Assembly (NCBI RefSeq): GCF_000276665.1
Contig: NW_004955404.1
Coordinates: 29,746,126-29,810,125, forward strand
Length of the DNA stretch: 64,000 nt
Direction of reading: 5' to 3'
From: Chinchilla lanigera
Lineage: Eukaryota > Chordata > Mammalia > Rodentia > Chinchillidae
The position numbers and the translations under genes are program-made. Position 1 is the first letter of the stretch; the number at the start of each line of letters is the position of its first letter. A model generated the notes under the pieces. The model was not told the DNA's origin. It did not search any database and saw only the letters and a list, made by a program, of their open reading frames with translations. This document shows, in pieces, positions 10,785-22,499 of the stretch.

Positions 10785-12786
10785 AAAAACAGACCTGAAG
10801 ATCAATGGAACAGACTAGAAGATGCAGACACAACCACAAAGACACTCAGCCACCTTATCTTTGACAAAGGGGCCAAACACGTCCACTGGAAGAAAGATTG
10901 GCTCTTTAATAAATGGTGCTGGAAAAACTAGCTTTCCACATGCCAAAGACTAAAACTAGAGCCAAGCCTATCACCATGCACCAAAATAAAGTCAAAATGG
11001 CTTTAAGATCTAAATACTAAAACAGAAGTACTAGATCTAATGGAAGAGAAAGTAGGTGGAAGTCTTGAAGACATAGGGGTAGGTAGAGAATTCATGAACA
11101 AAAACCAAACTGCACAGGAAATACTTCAAAGAATCAACAACTGGGATATCATCTTATTTAAAAGTTTTTGCACATCAAAAGAAATCACCAATAGAGAAAA
11201 CAGGAAACCCATGAATTGGCAAAAACTTTTAGCCAACTGTCCCTCAGACAAAGGACTCCCATCTAGAACATATAAAGAATTTAAAAATATCAGGGCCCCA
11301 AAATTCAAAGATGCAATACAAAAATGGGCATCTGAGATGAATATACACTTCTTACATGAAGAAATACAAATGGCAAATCAGTAAATGAAAAATGTTCGAC
11401 ATTAGTCATATGAGAAATGCAAATTAAAGCAACACTGAAATTCCATCTCACCCCAGAAAGAATGGCTATCATCAAGAAATCAACCAATAACAAATGCTGG
11501 AGGGGCTCTGGGATAAAAGGAACCCTTCTCCACTGTTGGTGGGAGTGTAGACTGGTGCAGCCACTATGGAAATCAGTCTGGAGATTCCTCGGTAAACTAA
11601 GATTAGAGGTCCCATTCAACCCAGCTATTCCACTCCTGGGTATTTTCCCAGAAGAATGAAAGACATCATACCACAGCGACATATGTGCACCCATGTTTAT
11701 AGCAGTGCAATTTGTAATGGCTAAATCTTGGAAACAACACAGATTCCCATCAACTGAGGAGTAGATAAGAAAGATGTGGTATTTTTATACAATGGAGTAT
11801 TACTCAGCTACAAAGAAAGATAAGCTAGAGGTTTTTATAGATAAATGGATGCAACTAGAGACCATACTCATAAGTGAAATAAGTCAGATCCACATGTGTA
11901 AACATCACATTTCCTCCCTAATATAAGAACCTGAAAGAGTAAATAAAATCTGAAAGGTACAATAGATATTGTGAAAGGGAAATGAAACTGTTCAAATAGG
12001 AAGGAACAGCTGGGATGAAGGAGGGGAGAGGAAAAAAAGAGAAGGAAGAGAAAAAATATGCATGTGTACACACAGGATAGGTAGGATAAGTGTAGTACTA
12101 ATACCTGCTGGTTTATTGAAATGAACTGTTCATGTGTAATTGTTTGATCAATCTTGCATGCTTATATCTGGTTATCTGTGCAACCATTTTGAAGATAACA
12201 TTATGTAATATAACAACCACTGTTAATATCCTATTATCTTGCTTTGAAATTCTGTATCATTTTTATTGTTCTCTATGCTGTTTTGTTTATGCATTTGTTT
12301 TTGTTATTTTGGTTTTTTCTTTTTGCTTTAAAATGAAAAACAAAACATATGTATGTTCAAGGATATCTGGGATAGGTGTATTGCTGATGTATGTGGTTTA
12401 TTGAAAGGAACAGTCAGTGCTTAAAATTTTCTTTTTTCTTGACCAATTTTGCACACTTGAATCTGGTAGTCAGAACAACTGATCTGAAAATAGCAATATA
12501 CAGTATAAGAACCATTATTGAACTCCTGCCATCTTATATGGTGAAGCTCTGCATCATGTCCAATGTTTTTCTTTTTCGTTAATTGTTACTGTCTTTGATT
12601 GTTTGATCAACCTTACATTTTTATGTCTGATAGACTGTGCAACTTCATTGAAGATAGCAGTATGTAATGACACAACCATTGTTAATTCCTATGATTTTGT
12701 TTTGAGGTCATGTATAGTTTTTGTGTTGTTTTGATTTTTGTCTTCATTGTTGTTTTGTTAGGTTTTTTAATCTTTAATATAAAAAA
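10785..12786 (+). mobile_element. 5'-truncated L1 LINE (copy 1) with TSD
   Basis: Flanked by the direct repeat 'gaaattactgccaaa' (10770-10784) and 'gaaattattgccaaa' (12787-12801), one mismatch in 15. The element starts within the ORF2 3' half. 11040-11384 and 11417-11659 read as the ORF2 C-terminal region in two different frames ('[14 protein letters not shown]', '[14 protein letters not shown]'), so ORF2 is broken by a frameshift and stops. A 3'UTR polypurine stretch lies at about 12016-12057, followed by two copies of an approximately 300-bp unit (about 12052-12345 and 12346-12780). The element lacks the endonuclease and reverse-transcriptase core and cannot move itself. Confidence 0.92.
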
Positions 12787-12801
12787 GAAATTATTGCCAA
12801 A

Positions 12802-14416
12802 TGAAAAATTCAAATTAAAAAAAATCTAATAAGTATGTTGGAACAACAAATATCTTTCTATAGACTCCTGATCTCCAATAACTTTGACAGTTCCTCCTGC
12901 TCACCCTTTAAAAATAATCTATCAGAACATTAATTTCACTATGCCATGTTAATTCTTACCACGTCTTTCTCACAAAAAGTATACTTTTCATGTCATCTGA
13001 AGTTGTGCTTTGACTCTAGTAACGAAGTCAAAATAGGATTGACTTAGGACATAAATACCTTTCTGTATCCAGTTTGAGAGACAAATCTGTACAGGGCTCC
13101 CTGGGTAGTCCTTGCCCTGGTTCCCTTTATTTTTGTGCCTTGAAATCCCTTGTGTACAGCTCCCATCATTGAGGTCAGACTTCCAGGATGCTAATGCACT
13201 AAGGTTGCTGCTAGAGCTCCATCTACCACATCCACATAACAGCCGGCAAGAACCAGTTATTTGTCCCATGCTAAGGGGACTTCTCAGAGACCTAACCCAG
13301 ATCCTTCCCTTTGTTTCTCCTTAGTGAGAACTTAGTCTCACAACCACATCTAGCTGTAAGAAGAATGTAAATGAAAACTAATTGAGCATTTTGTCCCCTA
13401 GTGTAAATGTGGTGTATATTTCTACCATAAGAAAAATGGAAAGAATTAATACCGGGTTGGGAATTATCAGTCTCTGAATACTTTCTGTTGTGACATTTTC
13501 CCTCATTTTACTCATATTTCTTTATTGTATCATGTTTTTGTTTGTTTTCTTGTCACTACTGTGAACTATAACATAGGATTTTTGGATACGAACACCCATA
13601 TTCCCTTCATGGCCAGTCACAGGGCAGCCAGGCACACTTCATCAAGGAGGCTAACAAAATTAAGGCAATGGACGAGTGGCCACAACAGTTAAGGATAACA
13701 TGCATTTCATATAAGCACCCACCAATTAAGGAAAGTCCTTGAGAACGGGCTTCTCAAAGTTTAATTTGGTTATGAAATCCAGGTTTAACTTTGTTACTTA
13801 TGAAATCCATTGACGATTATAAGGTGTAGAATATATTATTCAACTGAAATATTAAATGGTAAACAACAATCCATTTTCCTTAGTCTCAATCACTTTTACC
13901 TTTCTCACCACTTTGTACTTAAAATTCATTCATTTCATTATTAAAACATATAATGTGAGGTGTGCGTTTCTGATCTCATTTAACCACTCAATAAAGAAAT
14001 AGGTTCAGCAATAACTTGAGTGGCATAACGGAAACAAGAAAGCAAAGGACATTAGGTCTCTGCATGACATTTCATCTTCTCAAGCACATATGACAGTGTA
14101 GAATCAAACTGATCTTCAGAAAAGGGCAAAGTGGTGGTCCTCATATGAACACATTAACTGGAAAAGAATTTTCACGCAAAAGAAGACAAACCTCGAACTC
14201 TCTCATGGTTGAACTTCTACTCTGTGCCAGGCAGTTTGCTGGACACTAGAGGCGGAATGGCATGAAAGCGGGGAGGGAGAGCCTTAATTTCATGGAGTCT
14301 TGAGCCTTGCAGAATTCTCCCTGCTGCTGAAAGCACATTTCCAGCCTCAGGATTGTCTACCTCCAAAACTCATGCACTTAACCACTATATTTTTACATTA
14401 AGAATTAACCTTTCTT
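12802..14416. other. No recognised feature
   Basis: About 1.6 kb of mainly unique DNA. A short MIR-like motif ('ctctgtgccaggcagtttgc') at 14219 may be a SINE remnant. The overlapping frames at 12988-13324 on both strands show no family motifs. Confidence 0.45.
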
Positions 14417-14512
14417 GCCAGGTGTGGTGTCACATAGTGGTAGTCCAAGCACATAGGGGGCTGAGGCAGGAACACTCCTGACATAATGAGACCCCTGACT
14501 CAAGAAAAGAAA
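14417..14512 (+). mobile_element. B1 SINE relic
   Basis: 'ttgccaggtgtggtgtcaca', 'gggggctgaggcaggaaca' and 'ataatgagacccctgactc' preserve the B1 order, with an internal deletion. Confidence 0.65.
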
Positions 14513-14842
14513 TTAGCCCTTGAACATTTCCACCTTAAAATTTAGGTCTATACACAAGTGATAGTTAAAGATCCTAAATTGATGTCTTTAGTACTTTCAA
14601 TTTTTATTAAAAACTGAAGTTGCTGGCAATAGGTAATACAACTGGGATAATTTTTACCTTCAAAGAAAATATTCATTGATATATTATATTTACTGTTTCA
14701 CAAGCTCTATACAAGTTAATTTTCAAAACTCTGAAGTGTTCAGATTGCTCCATGGTTATCTCCTATTATAGGATGGGGTAGGATATTTGTCCTGATCAAT
14801 AAATTGGGTAGAACAGTTGGTAGGTGTGAAAGATTACAATTT

Positions 14843-16892
14843 CAAGAGATTGAAGAGGATATCAAAAAATGGAAAGATATTCCTTGCTGATGGATAGGAA
14901 GAACTGACATTGTGAAAATGTCCATACTCCCAAAATTGTTGTACAGATTCAATGCAATCCCAATTAAAATACCATTAGTATACCTCACAGATCTACAGAA
15001 AACACTCCTAAAGTTCATCTGGAACCAGAAGAGGCCTAGAATAGCAAAAGCAATCTTGGGAAACAAAGGAAAGGCAGGAGGCATCACAATTCCTGACTTA
15101 AAATTATATTACAAAGCTACTGTGATAAAACCAGCATCATACTGGCAGAAAAACAGATCTGAAGATCAATGGAACAGATTAGAAAATACAGACTAACTGC
15201 AAACACACTCAGTCACCTTATCTTCAACAAAGGAGTCAAACATGTTCAATGGAAGGAAGATAGCCTCTTTAATAAATGGTACTGGAAAAACTGACTTTCC
15301 ACATGCCAAAGACTAAAACTAGACCCATGTCTTTCACCATGCACTAAATTAAAAATGGATCAAAGACCTAAATATTAAAACAGAAACACTAAATTTATTG
15401 GAAGAGAAAGTAGGTAAAAATCTTGAAGACATAGGAGTAGGCAGAGAGTTCATGAACACAAACCAAACTGCACGGGAAATACTTCAAAGAATCAACAACT
15501 GAGATCTCATCTTATTGAAAAGTTTTTGCACATCCAAAGAGATCACCAAGAAAGTGAAAAGAAAGCCCACGAATTGGGAAAAAATTTTAGCCACCTGCCC
15601 CTCAGACAAAGGACTTCTGCCTAGGACAGATAAAGAATTAAAAGAAATCAGGCCTCCCAAATTCAAAGACCCAATTAAAAAGTGGGCATCTGAGATGAAT
15701 ACACACGTCTCTAAGGAAGAGATACTAATGGTGAATAAATACATGAAAAATGCTCAATGTTATTAGTCATTCACAAAATGCATATTAAAACAACACTGAG
15801 ATTCCATCTCACCCCAGAAAGAATGGCTATCATCAAGAAATCAACCAAGAACAAATGCTGGAGAGGCTGTGGGGAGAAAGGAACCCTACTCCACTGCTGG
15901 TGGAAATGTAGACTGGTGAAACCACTTTGGAAATCAATTTGGAGATTCCTCACAAAACTAGGATTGGAAGTCCCCTTTAACCCAGCTATTCCCCTTCTGG
16001 GTATTTTCCCAGAAGAATTAAAGACATCACTCCACAGTGATATATGTGCACCCATGTTTATAGCAGCACAATTTGTTATAGCTAAATCTTAGAAACAACA
16101 CAGATGCCTATCCCCTGAGGAATGGATAAAAAATGTGTGGTATTTCTATACAATGGAGTATTACTCAGCTATTAAAAAAGATAAACTCGAGGCTTTTGTA
16201 GGTAAATGGATGCAACTAGAGAACTTACTCATAAGTGAAATAGATTAGACCCACATGTGTAAACATCATATTGTCTCCTTGGTGTAGGAACCTGAAAGAC
16301 TAGGTAAAGCTCAAAACGTACAATAGATGATAGGAAAGGGAAAGAAATTGCTCAAAGAAAGGAATGACGGGGCTAAGGGAAAGAAGAAAAAAGAAAGAAG
16401 GCAAAACCTAAATATATATATGAATAGCTGCAATGACTGTGTTGCTGTTATCTGATGGTGTATTGAAGTGAATAGTTAATGCTCACAATTTTTTATGTTC
16501 TGATTAACTTTGCACACTTGTGTCTGGTGGTCTGAGCAACTGATCTGAAGGTAACAGTATGCAATGGAATTACAATGGTGAGCTCCTACCATCTTGTCTA
16601 GTGAAACTCTGTATTATCTCTAATGTTGTATTGAAGAATTATTTTCTTATTCTCTTTAATGGTTTGAGCAATCTTTCATTCTTAACTTCGATAATCTGAG
16701 CAATGTAGTTGAGGAGAGCAATACGCAATGTAACAACCACTGTTGATTTGTATTAATTTGTCTTGAGACCCTGTATCACTTTGAATGTTCTTGCTTTGAT
16801 TTGTTTATGTTTGTGATACTGGTATGCTGATACTGTTCTGTTTTTTTGTTTGTTTGTTTCTCATGTACTACTCTCTTTAAAATAAAAAAAAA
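14843..16892 (+). mobile_element. 5'-truncated L1 LINE (copy 2) with TSD
   Basis: The flanks share 'gaaagattacaattt' exactly (14828-14842 and 16903-16917). The similarity extends left to 14820/16893 with two small indels, so the TSD is about 23 bp. The element starts within ORF2. The frame at 14912-15196 shows the conserved 'YRFNAIPIK', '[16 protein letters not shown]' and '[14 protein letters not shown]'. In-frame stops near 15194 and a frameshift near 15757 break ORF2, and 15757-16092 carries the C-terminal '[16 protein letters not shown]'. The 3'UTR has a shorter repeat set than copy 1. It is inactive. Confidence 0.93.
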
Positions 16893-16917
16893 GTAGGTAG
16901 TAGAAAGATTACAATTT

Positions 16918-17689
16918 ATTTTAGGGCAGAAAGAAAAGGAAAAAGAAAAGGAGAAAGAATGCAAAAGAAGTGCTTAGGGAGAAAAGGGCACTTTAAAAGA
17001 AAAAAAATACAACCTGCAAGTAGAATGGACCAATGCATGAACAAAAGGGCAGCGGCCCTGAAGTCAATTGCTGCCATCCTTCTATGTCTTCTTTGATGGT
17101 TGATCCAGGTGGCTCCACTTGATCTTGCACTAGAAGATTGATATCAAGTGTCAGGTTCAGCATGACTCAAGGCAAAAGACTGGTACTGGGTGTGGGGGTC
17201 TGCTTGCTCGTGGGTCAGGCTTGGGGGCTGATGCTTCGGGCCTGTGGTTAATGTCTCCTCGACTGGTAGCTGTCTCCCCAATTGCTCAGCCATGCTTTCA
17301 TGCCCTAGCTTCCTACTGTGTCCACAGAACAAGCCATGCTCTGAACTGCAAAGCAATAATGTGTTGTTTTCCTACCTAAAGATGGCAAACATTCCACTCT
17401 TTTCTTAAACTGAGCAGGTAATTTGGCACTCTGGGCAGCCTCAGAACTATGCCTGAGGCATACTGGAGAAGATGTTACCCAAAATAAAAGGTGGGGCTCT
17501 ATGAAATGAAAGCTATGCCAAGAAAGATTGACACACACCCTCCTTTGAAGATTCCTGCTCAGTGTCTAAAATAATGTCAAAGAAAGTATCTCATCCAGGG
17601 TTGCTTCATCTCAACCTTGCTATTCTAATCCTAAATACCCATGATGTCACTTGCAGCATAACAATTCTATCTTGATTTTTATAAGGACA
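16918..17689. other. No recognised feature
   Basis: A-rich start, then about 500 bp of mixed composition (17050-17540). The antisense frames at 17144-17538 have no recognisable motifs. Confidence 0.45.
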
Positions 17690-17850
17690 TTCGGGGGCGT
17701 GGTGGTGTACCCCTTTAATCCCAGCACTTGAGAGGCTGAGGCAGGAGGATCATTGTGAGTTCGAGGCCAGCCTGGGCTACAAAGTGAGCTCAAGGCCAGC
17801 CAGAACTGCATAGCGAGACCCTGTCTCAAAAAGACATTAAAAAAAAAAAA
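17690..17850 (+). mobile_element. B1 SINE with internal duplication
   Basis: Well-preserved: 'cgtggtggtgtacccc', 'ttaatcccagcacttgagag', 'gttcgaggccagcctgggct', then a second 'gagctcaaggccagcc' block, and 'gagaccctgtctc' plus an A-tail with a 12-A run. The repeated 'gagttcgaggccagcc' unit is a feature of the B1 subfamily in this genome. Confidence 0.92.
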
Positions 17851-17867
17851 TGACATTTGGGAAAAGA

Positions 17868-17938
17868 GGTTCATCTATAGTTTAATGGTAGAGCGTTTTC
17901 CCAACTCTGAGCAAGTTGATATCCAGCACCACTCAGAA
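17868..17938 (+). mobile_element. ID-like tRNA-derived SINE relic
   Basis: 'tctatagtttaatggtagag' and 'gatatccagcacc' match the A-box end and 3' end of ID-type SINEs. It sits just after the B1. Confidence 0.5.
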
Positions 17939-17939
17939 A

Positions 17940-18579
17940 AAATACAAGGGAACTGATTGAATCAGAGGGGCACTGTTATATTGCGTCACCTGACTATTCT
18001 GTAGTGGAGACTAGGCAAAGAGCTGGCATTTGAGGGATTTAATCCTGTATTTGGTGCACACACTCACAGAGTATCCATGTGTTTCCCTGCTGGCTGAACT
18101 ACAACTTTTTCTTTGAGGACAAAAGCATCCTTTATTGATAATCATAGCTAGATTCTCTGATGAACTGATCTGTCATTGTGGGAAACTGTCCAGCCTGAAA
18201 TATGAGATTATCAAACCCTAGGGAAGTCATAAAACTACTGTTTGGTTTTATATCTACTGAGTCCTGACAGAAGGAATTTTAACTGGTTCTGCTTCACAGT
18301 TCCAGAGCACCAGCCCACAAAACTTACAAAGCACGTTTAGTCTCATGTACAGTACTAACAAGGTTGTACTGTGAGTCTCCCTCTGTAATAACTCTTACTG
18401 TCATAGCAAGCTCTGGTCATTCCTTTTTAAAACAAAAGGAAGGATAGATGCCCCAAAATAGCCAGAAATAAGCCAAGCATTCTGTCTCTAAAACAGAAAT
18501 GAAGTACTTACCATATGAAATGCAGCTATGAATCCATTTGCTCCTTTTAATAATTGCTGTTATAGGATAATAAAGTGAA
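17940..18579. other. No recognised feature
   Basis: Unique-looking DNA. Confidence 0.4.
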
Positions 18580-18581
18580 TA

Positions 18582-18760
18582 CAGTGATGTCTTGGTTCAA
18601 GAATTTAATTCATTCCATGATTCTGGGGAAGATGACCATGGTCACATTCATCACCCAATGCAGAGTTTGTGACCAGTTAGAAGCAAAATTTTCCTAAACA
18701 CTTTTGTTCACAAACCAAATTGTTGGGAAGCAAAAGTGATCGTGGACTGAGGCGTTACTG
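18582..18760. mobile_element. Tc1/mariner (Tc2/Kanga-like) MITE relic
   Basis: The ends are imperfect inverted repeats: CAGTGATGTCTTGGTTC on the left, and the complement of the right end is CAGTAACGCCTCAGTCC. They differ mostly by transitions. The element starts after TA (18580-18581) and is followed by TG, a mutated TA. About 180 bp with no transposase. Known Tc2-like mammalian elements begin 'cagt(a/g)acgcctcggtt', which supports the class. Confidence 0.5.
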
Positions 18761-18762
18761 TG

Positions 18763-19794
18763 CTTAACCATATGAAGCTGTTTGCATGTAAGTACCAGTC
18801 TGAGCCTAACACCTGTACATCATTATAATTTAGTATTATTATTACATCCAGAAAGAAAACAAAAAGACCAAATCAAGACATGGAAAAAAGCATGCTCAAT
18901 TGCTTGGTCCCTGGAAATCCAAGAGTATCCAAAAATAGATGTCCAGTGGTGTTGGTGATTTAGGGAGGTAGAGGGGATTTCATACTATGCCCTGAAAATG
19001 ATAGTAGTACCCAAATTCTAAAAGGGACAAAAGAGAGAATCTTCCACTTTCTGTTATGTGAACAATTCATTGAATTGACCATATCCCCATATGAAATATT
19101 CATACACTTTTCAACTTGGGACATTAGAGGAAAACAAAGTAGGAAAAATGATGAAAACTGCCATATTAACCTGCTAAAAGAATACTACACTTTTCATTTT
19201 AATATCTTTTTCTGCTACTCTGTTGGAGGAAAAGTGTTCAAATAGTGGCCTGGTCTCAAGATCTACAAATCTGGGTTTGATTTCACAATACTCTCAATTC
19301 TTGGAAGCTCAGCCTCAAAAGACGCATCATCTGCAGTATAATCAGAGAAAAAAAGGAGTAAATCATGTTTAAGAAGATCTTGTTGTACAAATCTATTACC
19401 ATGGCTTATTTTAATTCTTTTTAGGAAATTACTTTGCAATTACATGTAGGAAGAACACATTTTTTATTTTATTGGGGACAGGAGTCTCCAACCTATTTCT
19501 GTCTTGAGTTTTTCCTTTGAATGCACTAACTAGATGGTCATTGCTTTCAGAAATGGAAGAAAAAAGTATTATAATTTAGTACACACATCTCACCCCCATT
19601 CTCTCAAAAGAAAAAGTGTTCTTGGATATTTGTTGCTGATAACTCTTTTTTTAGATATATTAAACTCTTTTCTTAGATTTCCTAATCTTAACCATCCATC
19701 TGTGATCCATTTTCCTTCTTCAAAAACACTGAAAATTTCAGAAGCAAAAAATTTCTGGTGAAGGAAGCCTCATCTCCTAACTGCTACCTAGTGA
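18763..19794. other. No recognised feature
   Basis: About 1 kb of AT-rich unique DNA. The frame at 19534-19761 has no supporting motif. Confidence 0.45.
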
Positions 19795-19995
19795 TTTTTT
19801 TAAAATTTTATTTTTATTGGTATATGTTTGCAGTACATAATGATTGGCCATCCTAATTCTTACTTCCCCTTTGCCTCTTCTCCCTTGCCTTCTCCTACTT
19901 ACATCTCTAGATCCCCTTCTCATTTGCAGAAGATCTATTTCCCCATTGTTTTTATCATTTTTAACTATGTTCTACATGTGAAATAACTTTAGGGT
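19795..19995 (-). mobile_element. Antisense L1 3' end fragment
   Basis: 'ttttattttt...attggtatatgtttgc' is the complement of the L1 terminus seen at 58540-58560. It is followed by a polypyrimidine block ending 'ttgcagaagatctatttccc' that recurs at 50250. Only the 3'UTR is kept. Confidence 0.6.
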
Positions 19996-20169
19996 AGGTT
20001 TGACATCATAATAGTAACTTAATTTTCAGTCCTTTCTGAGTCTAAAAATCTGAAGATTTACAAATTCAGTGGTATTGGATGCCTCTAAATTTTTCTGTAT
20101 ACCAGTAGTAAAATACTCTGAAAAAGGAGCATCACAACTGTGGGTTGTTTTGTTTGTTTTGGGTTGTGT

Positions 20170-20230
20170 ATTTGTGTGTGTGTGTGTGTTTATGTGCATG
20201 TGTGTGTGTTTGTGAGCGAGAGAGAGAGAC
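20170..20230. repeat. (GT)n and (GA)n microsatellite
   Basis: Interrupted GT repeat followed by a short GA run. Confidence 0.9.
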
Positions 20231-20367
20231 TTTCAAAACTTAACAGCTCTCATACACCCCAAGGATTACTAGAATTAGTAATAGACTTTTATTTCATCTT
20301 TTATTTAAGTTTTGTGTTTTATGCACTCAACTAAATACAACAAGCTCTGCCCAAAGATATTTGCCTT

Positions 20368-20522
20368 TTTCGGTCTTTTTTTGAGACAGGGTCTCACTAT
20401 GAAGTTCAGGCTGGCCTTGAACTCACTTATGTAGCCCAGGCTGGTCTCAAACTTGCAATGATCCTCCTGCCTTAGCCTCCCAAGTTCTGGGATTATAGGC
20501 ATGTGCCACACCATACCCAGCT
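20368..20522 (-). mobile_element. B1 SINE with 15-bp TSD
   Basis: Full-length antisense B1: 'gagacagggtctcactatga' to 'gtgccacaccatacccagct', with the internal duplicated 'gctggccttgaactcact' block. TSD 'aaagatatttgcctt' (20353-20367) and 'aaagatatttgtctt' (20523-20537), one mismatch. Confidence 0.93.
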
Positions 20523-20599
20523 AAAGATATTTGTCTTAAATAGAAAGGGAAAGTATATATTGCAATAAGATATTGTAAACACATCTATATTATGTGTAG

Positions 20600-20705
20600 T
20601 TATTACTGGAATGTAAGCTCCACTAGAGGTGAGCCTTTGCCTTGTTCAGTGTGATGTCTCTATCACAAGGATACACACAGAAGGCACTCTGTCTTGGTTG
20701 AGTAA
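20600..20705 (+). mobile_element. L2 3' end relic
   Basis: 'ggaatgtaagctccactag', 'gccttgttcagtgtgatg' and 'acagaaggcactctgt' follow the L2 terminal order. Confidence 0.5.
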
Positions 20706-20939
20706 GTGTAAACCTTGGAAATTACGAATGCAACATTCATCCTTGTTTTGAAAACAGAAATTGCCACTAACAACCAAATAAAATCAACAAGAGCATTTAA
20801 ACTGTCTTAATTCTGAGTATTTTGATCCATGTATATAGGCTACTGTGAACTAGCTATTCATGTTATGGACAGATTCAAAAGAGTCTCATATCTGACTCAA
20901 AAGCTAAGGGGGCCACTGAAAAATTAAGTGGGAAAATGT

Positions 20940-21075
20940 CATGGATATGATTCCTATTTTATAGATGATAAAACTCAATCACTAATTTTCACAGCAATAA
21001 CTGGAAGAAATAGAACTTGATCTCCAGCTCTCTGAACCCGAAGTTTGTGAGTCTAACTGCTCTTCCAACTCAAAA
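20940..21075 (+). mobile_element. MIR SINE relic
   Basis: 'ttttatagatgataaaactc' and 'agaacttgatctccagctct' match the MIR core and 3' half at low identity. Confidence 0.45.
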
Positions 21076-21779
21076 GCTTTTAAACCAAGGTGAAGAGTAA
21101 GATGTAGCTGCAGTAATTTAAACAGTGATGGCCTATTTTACTTTCTCACTCTAGCCAAGAACAAAGGTCGCAATCAATGAGTAAGAGAGAAAATATAATG
21201 TATTTGTTTGAAAACCCAGTGAGATTCACCACCCTGATGCAGCTATTTCTAAAATGCAAGCGAAATGCATGATGTCAAACATTCTCTTCAGTGCCCCTCT
21301 TGGGAAATGTCAACAAGCAGATTTTGATTCAGCTAGACTTGAGGAAGGACCCTCATTTTTGTATTTTTGACAGGCTCTTGGATGATGCTAACCTCCTAGA
21401 CCATAGGCTGATCCATGAGTGGCAATATTACCTGATACCTGTTGAAACAACCAGGTAAGGCTTGCATCTCTGCTTTGTCAAATGAAGCCTTGACACCCAA
21501 AGCTTTCAGGTTTTACCAGCTTGAAACAGGAATAGCAATAGCCAGCTGTACCAGAAATCAAATTTATCACATCAGGCTTAAGGTGAGATTTTGGAGATTA
21601 GAAATAAAGTTTAGATTGAATAATAACCATGCAAATATTCTAGCATACCTCCTTTATGATTTCCATACTGAATCTGAGTAGGAGAGAGAATCCAACATGA
21701 ATCTCCATGTGTTTCATTTCGAAGACAGTAAGAAGTTGTAGCTACTTTTGAATCTTTTTTTGAAGCTCATATTTATGAA
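21076..21779. other. No recognised feature
   Basis: Unique DNA. The 79-codon frame at 21442-21681 has no recognisable motif. Confidence 0.4.
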
Positions 21780-22012
21780 GGAATTACAATATGTTAAGAC
21801 AGTATCCTAAGTATTTAAATGAATTGTTTCTTTATTCTTCACAATAACCATATGAAGTAAGTACTGTTTTATGAGTGGCCCTGTTTTAAAGATGACAACA
21901 CTGAGGTTTGAGGAAATAAAGCAGCTTTCCCAAGGTAGCATAGTTGATAAGTGGGGAGTTCCCTGAGGTCTGCCTGAATTCAAAGCCTGAGCTCTTAGCC
22001 ACTGTTCCCGGA
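21780..22012 (+). mobile_element. MIR SINE
   Basis: A near full-length copy: 'cttcacaataaccatatgaa', 'actgaggtttgaggaaataa', 'agcagctttcccaaggtagc' and 'gcctgagctcttagccact'. This is the clearest MIR in the window. Confidence 0.88.
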
Positions 22013-22499
22013 CAGTTCTTTTTCTAAAAGGGAAGAATTTTTAACTTTTATTTTTGAATATTTGTAAAGAGCAATCTCGAGGATGCATTTTATACGATAC
22101 TTCCAAGTCAATAATGCATCTCTGGCTCACTATGGAAAATGATGCTACATAGCAAAGACTAGAGCAAAAAAAAAAAATTATAGTATGTTTCACTTCACAG
22201 AGCAATGATTTCTTCCGTGTGTGTGTATGTTCCTATGGGGAATCCTTTTGCCTTATGCATCTATCCATTAATTCCAATTTTACTTTGTAGCTACAGCTTC
22301 TATGGGCATGCTGGGCTGCTCCCAGCTCTTTCATCATGGGCTATGTCTTTGTAACAAGGGCGCTGTAAGTACAGAATGTTTTGGGTGCTGTTCCCGGACA
22401 GTTCCCGGACAGTTCATGCAGTGAGGATTTGGAATGTGACGCAGAATGTTTCATTTCCCCTTGGGATCATTAGGATTTATGAAGATACAGCAATGTCCT

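Noticed and set aside
11305..11694. 129-codon antisense frame
   Set aside because: It is the reverse of L1 ORF2 sequence.
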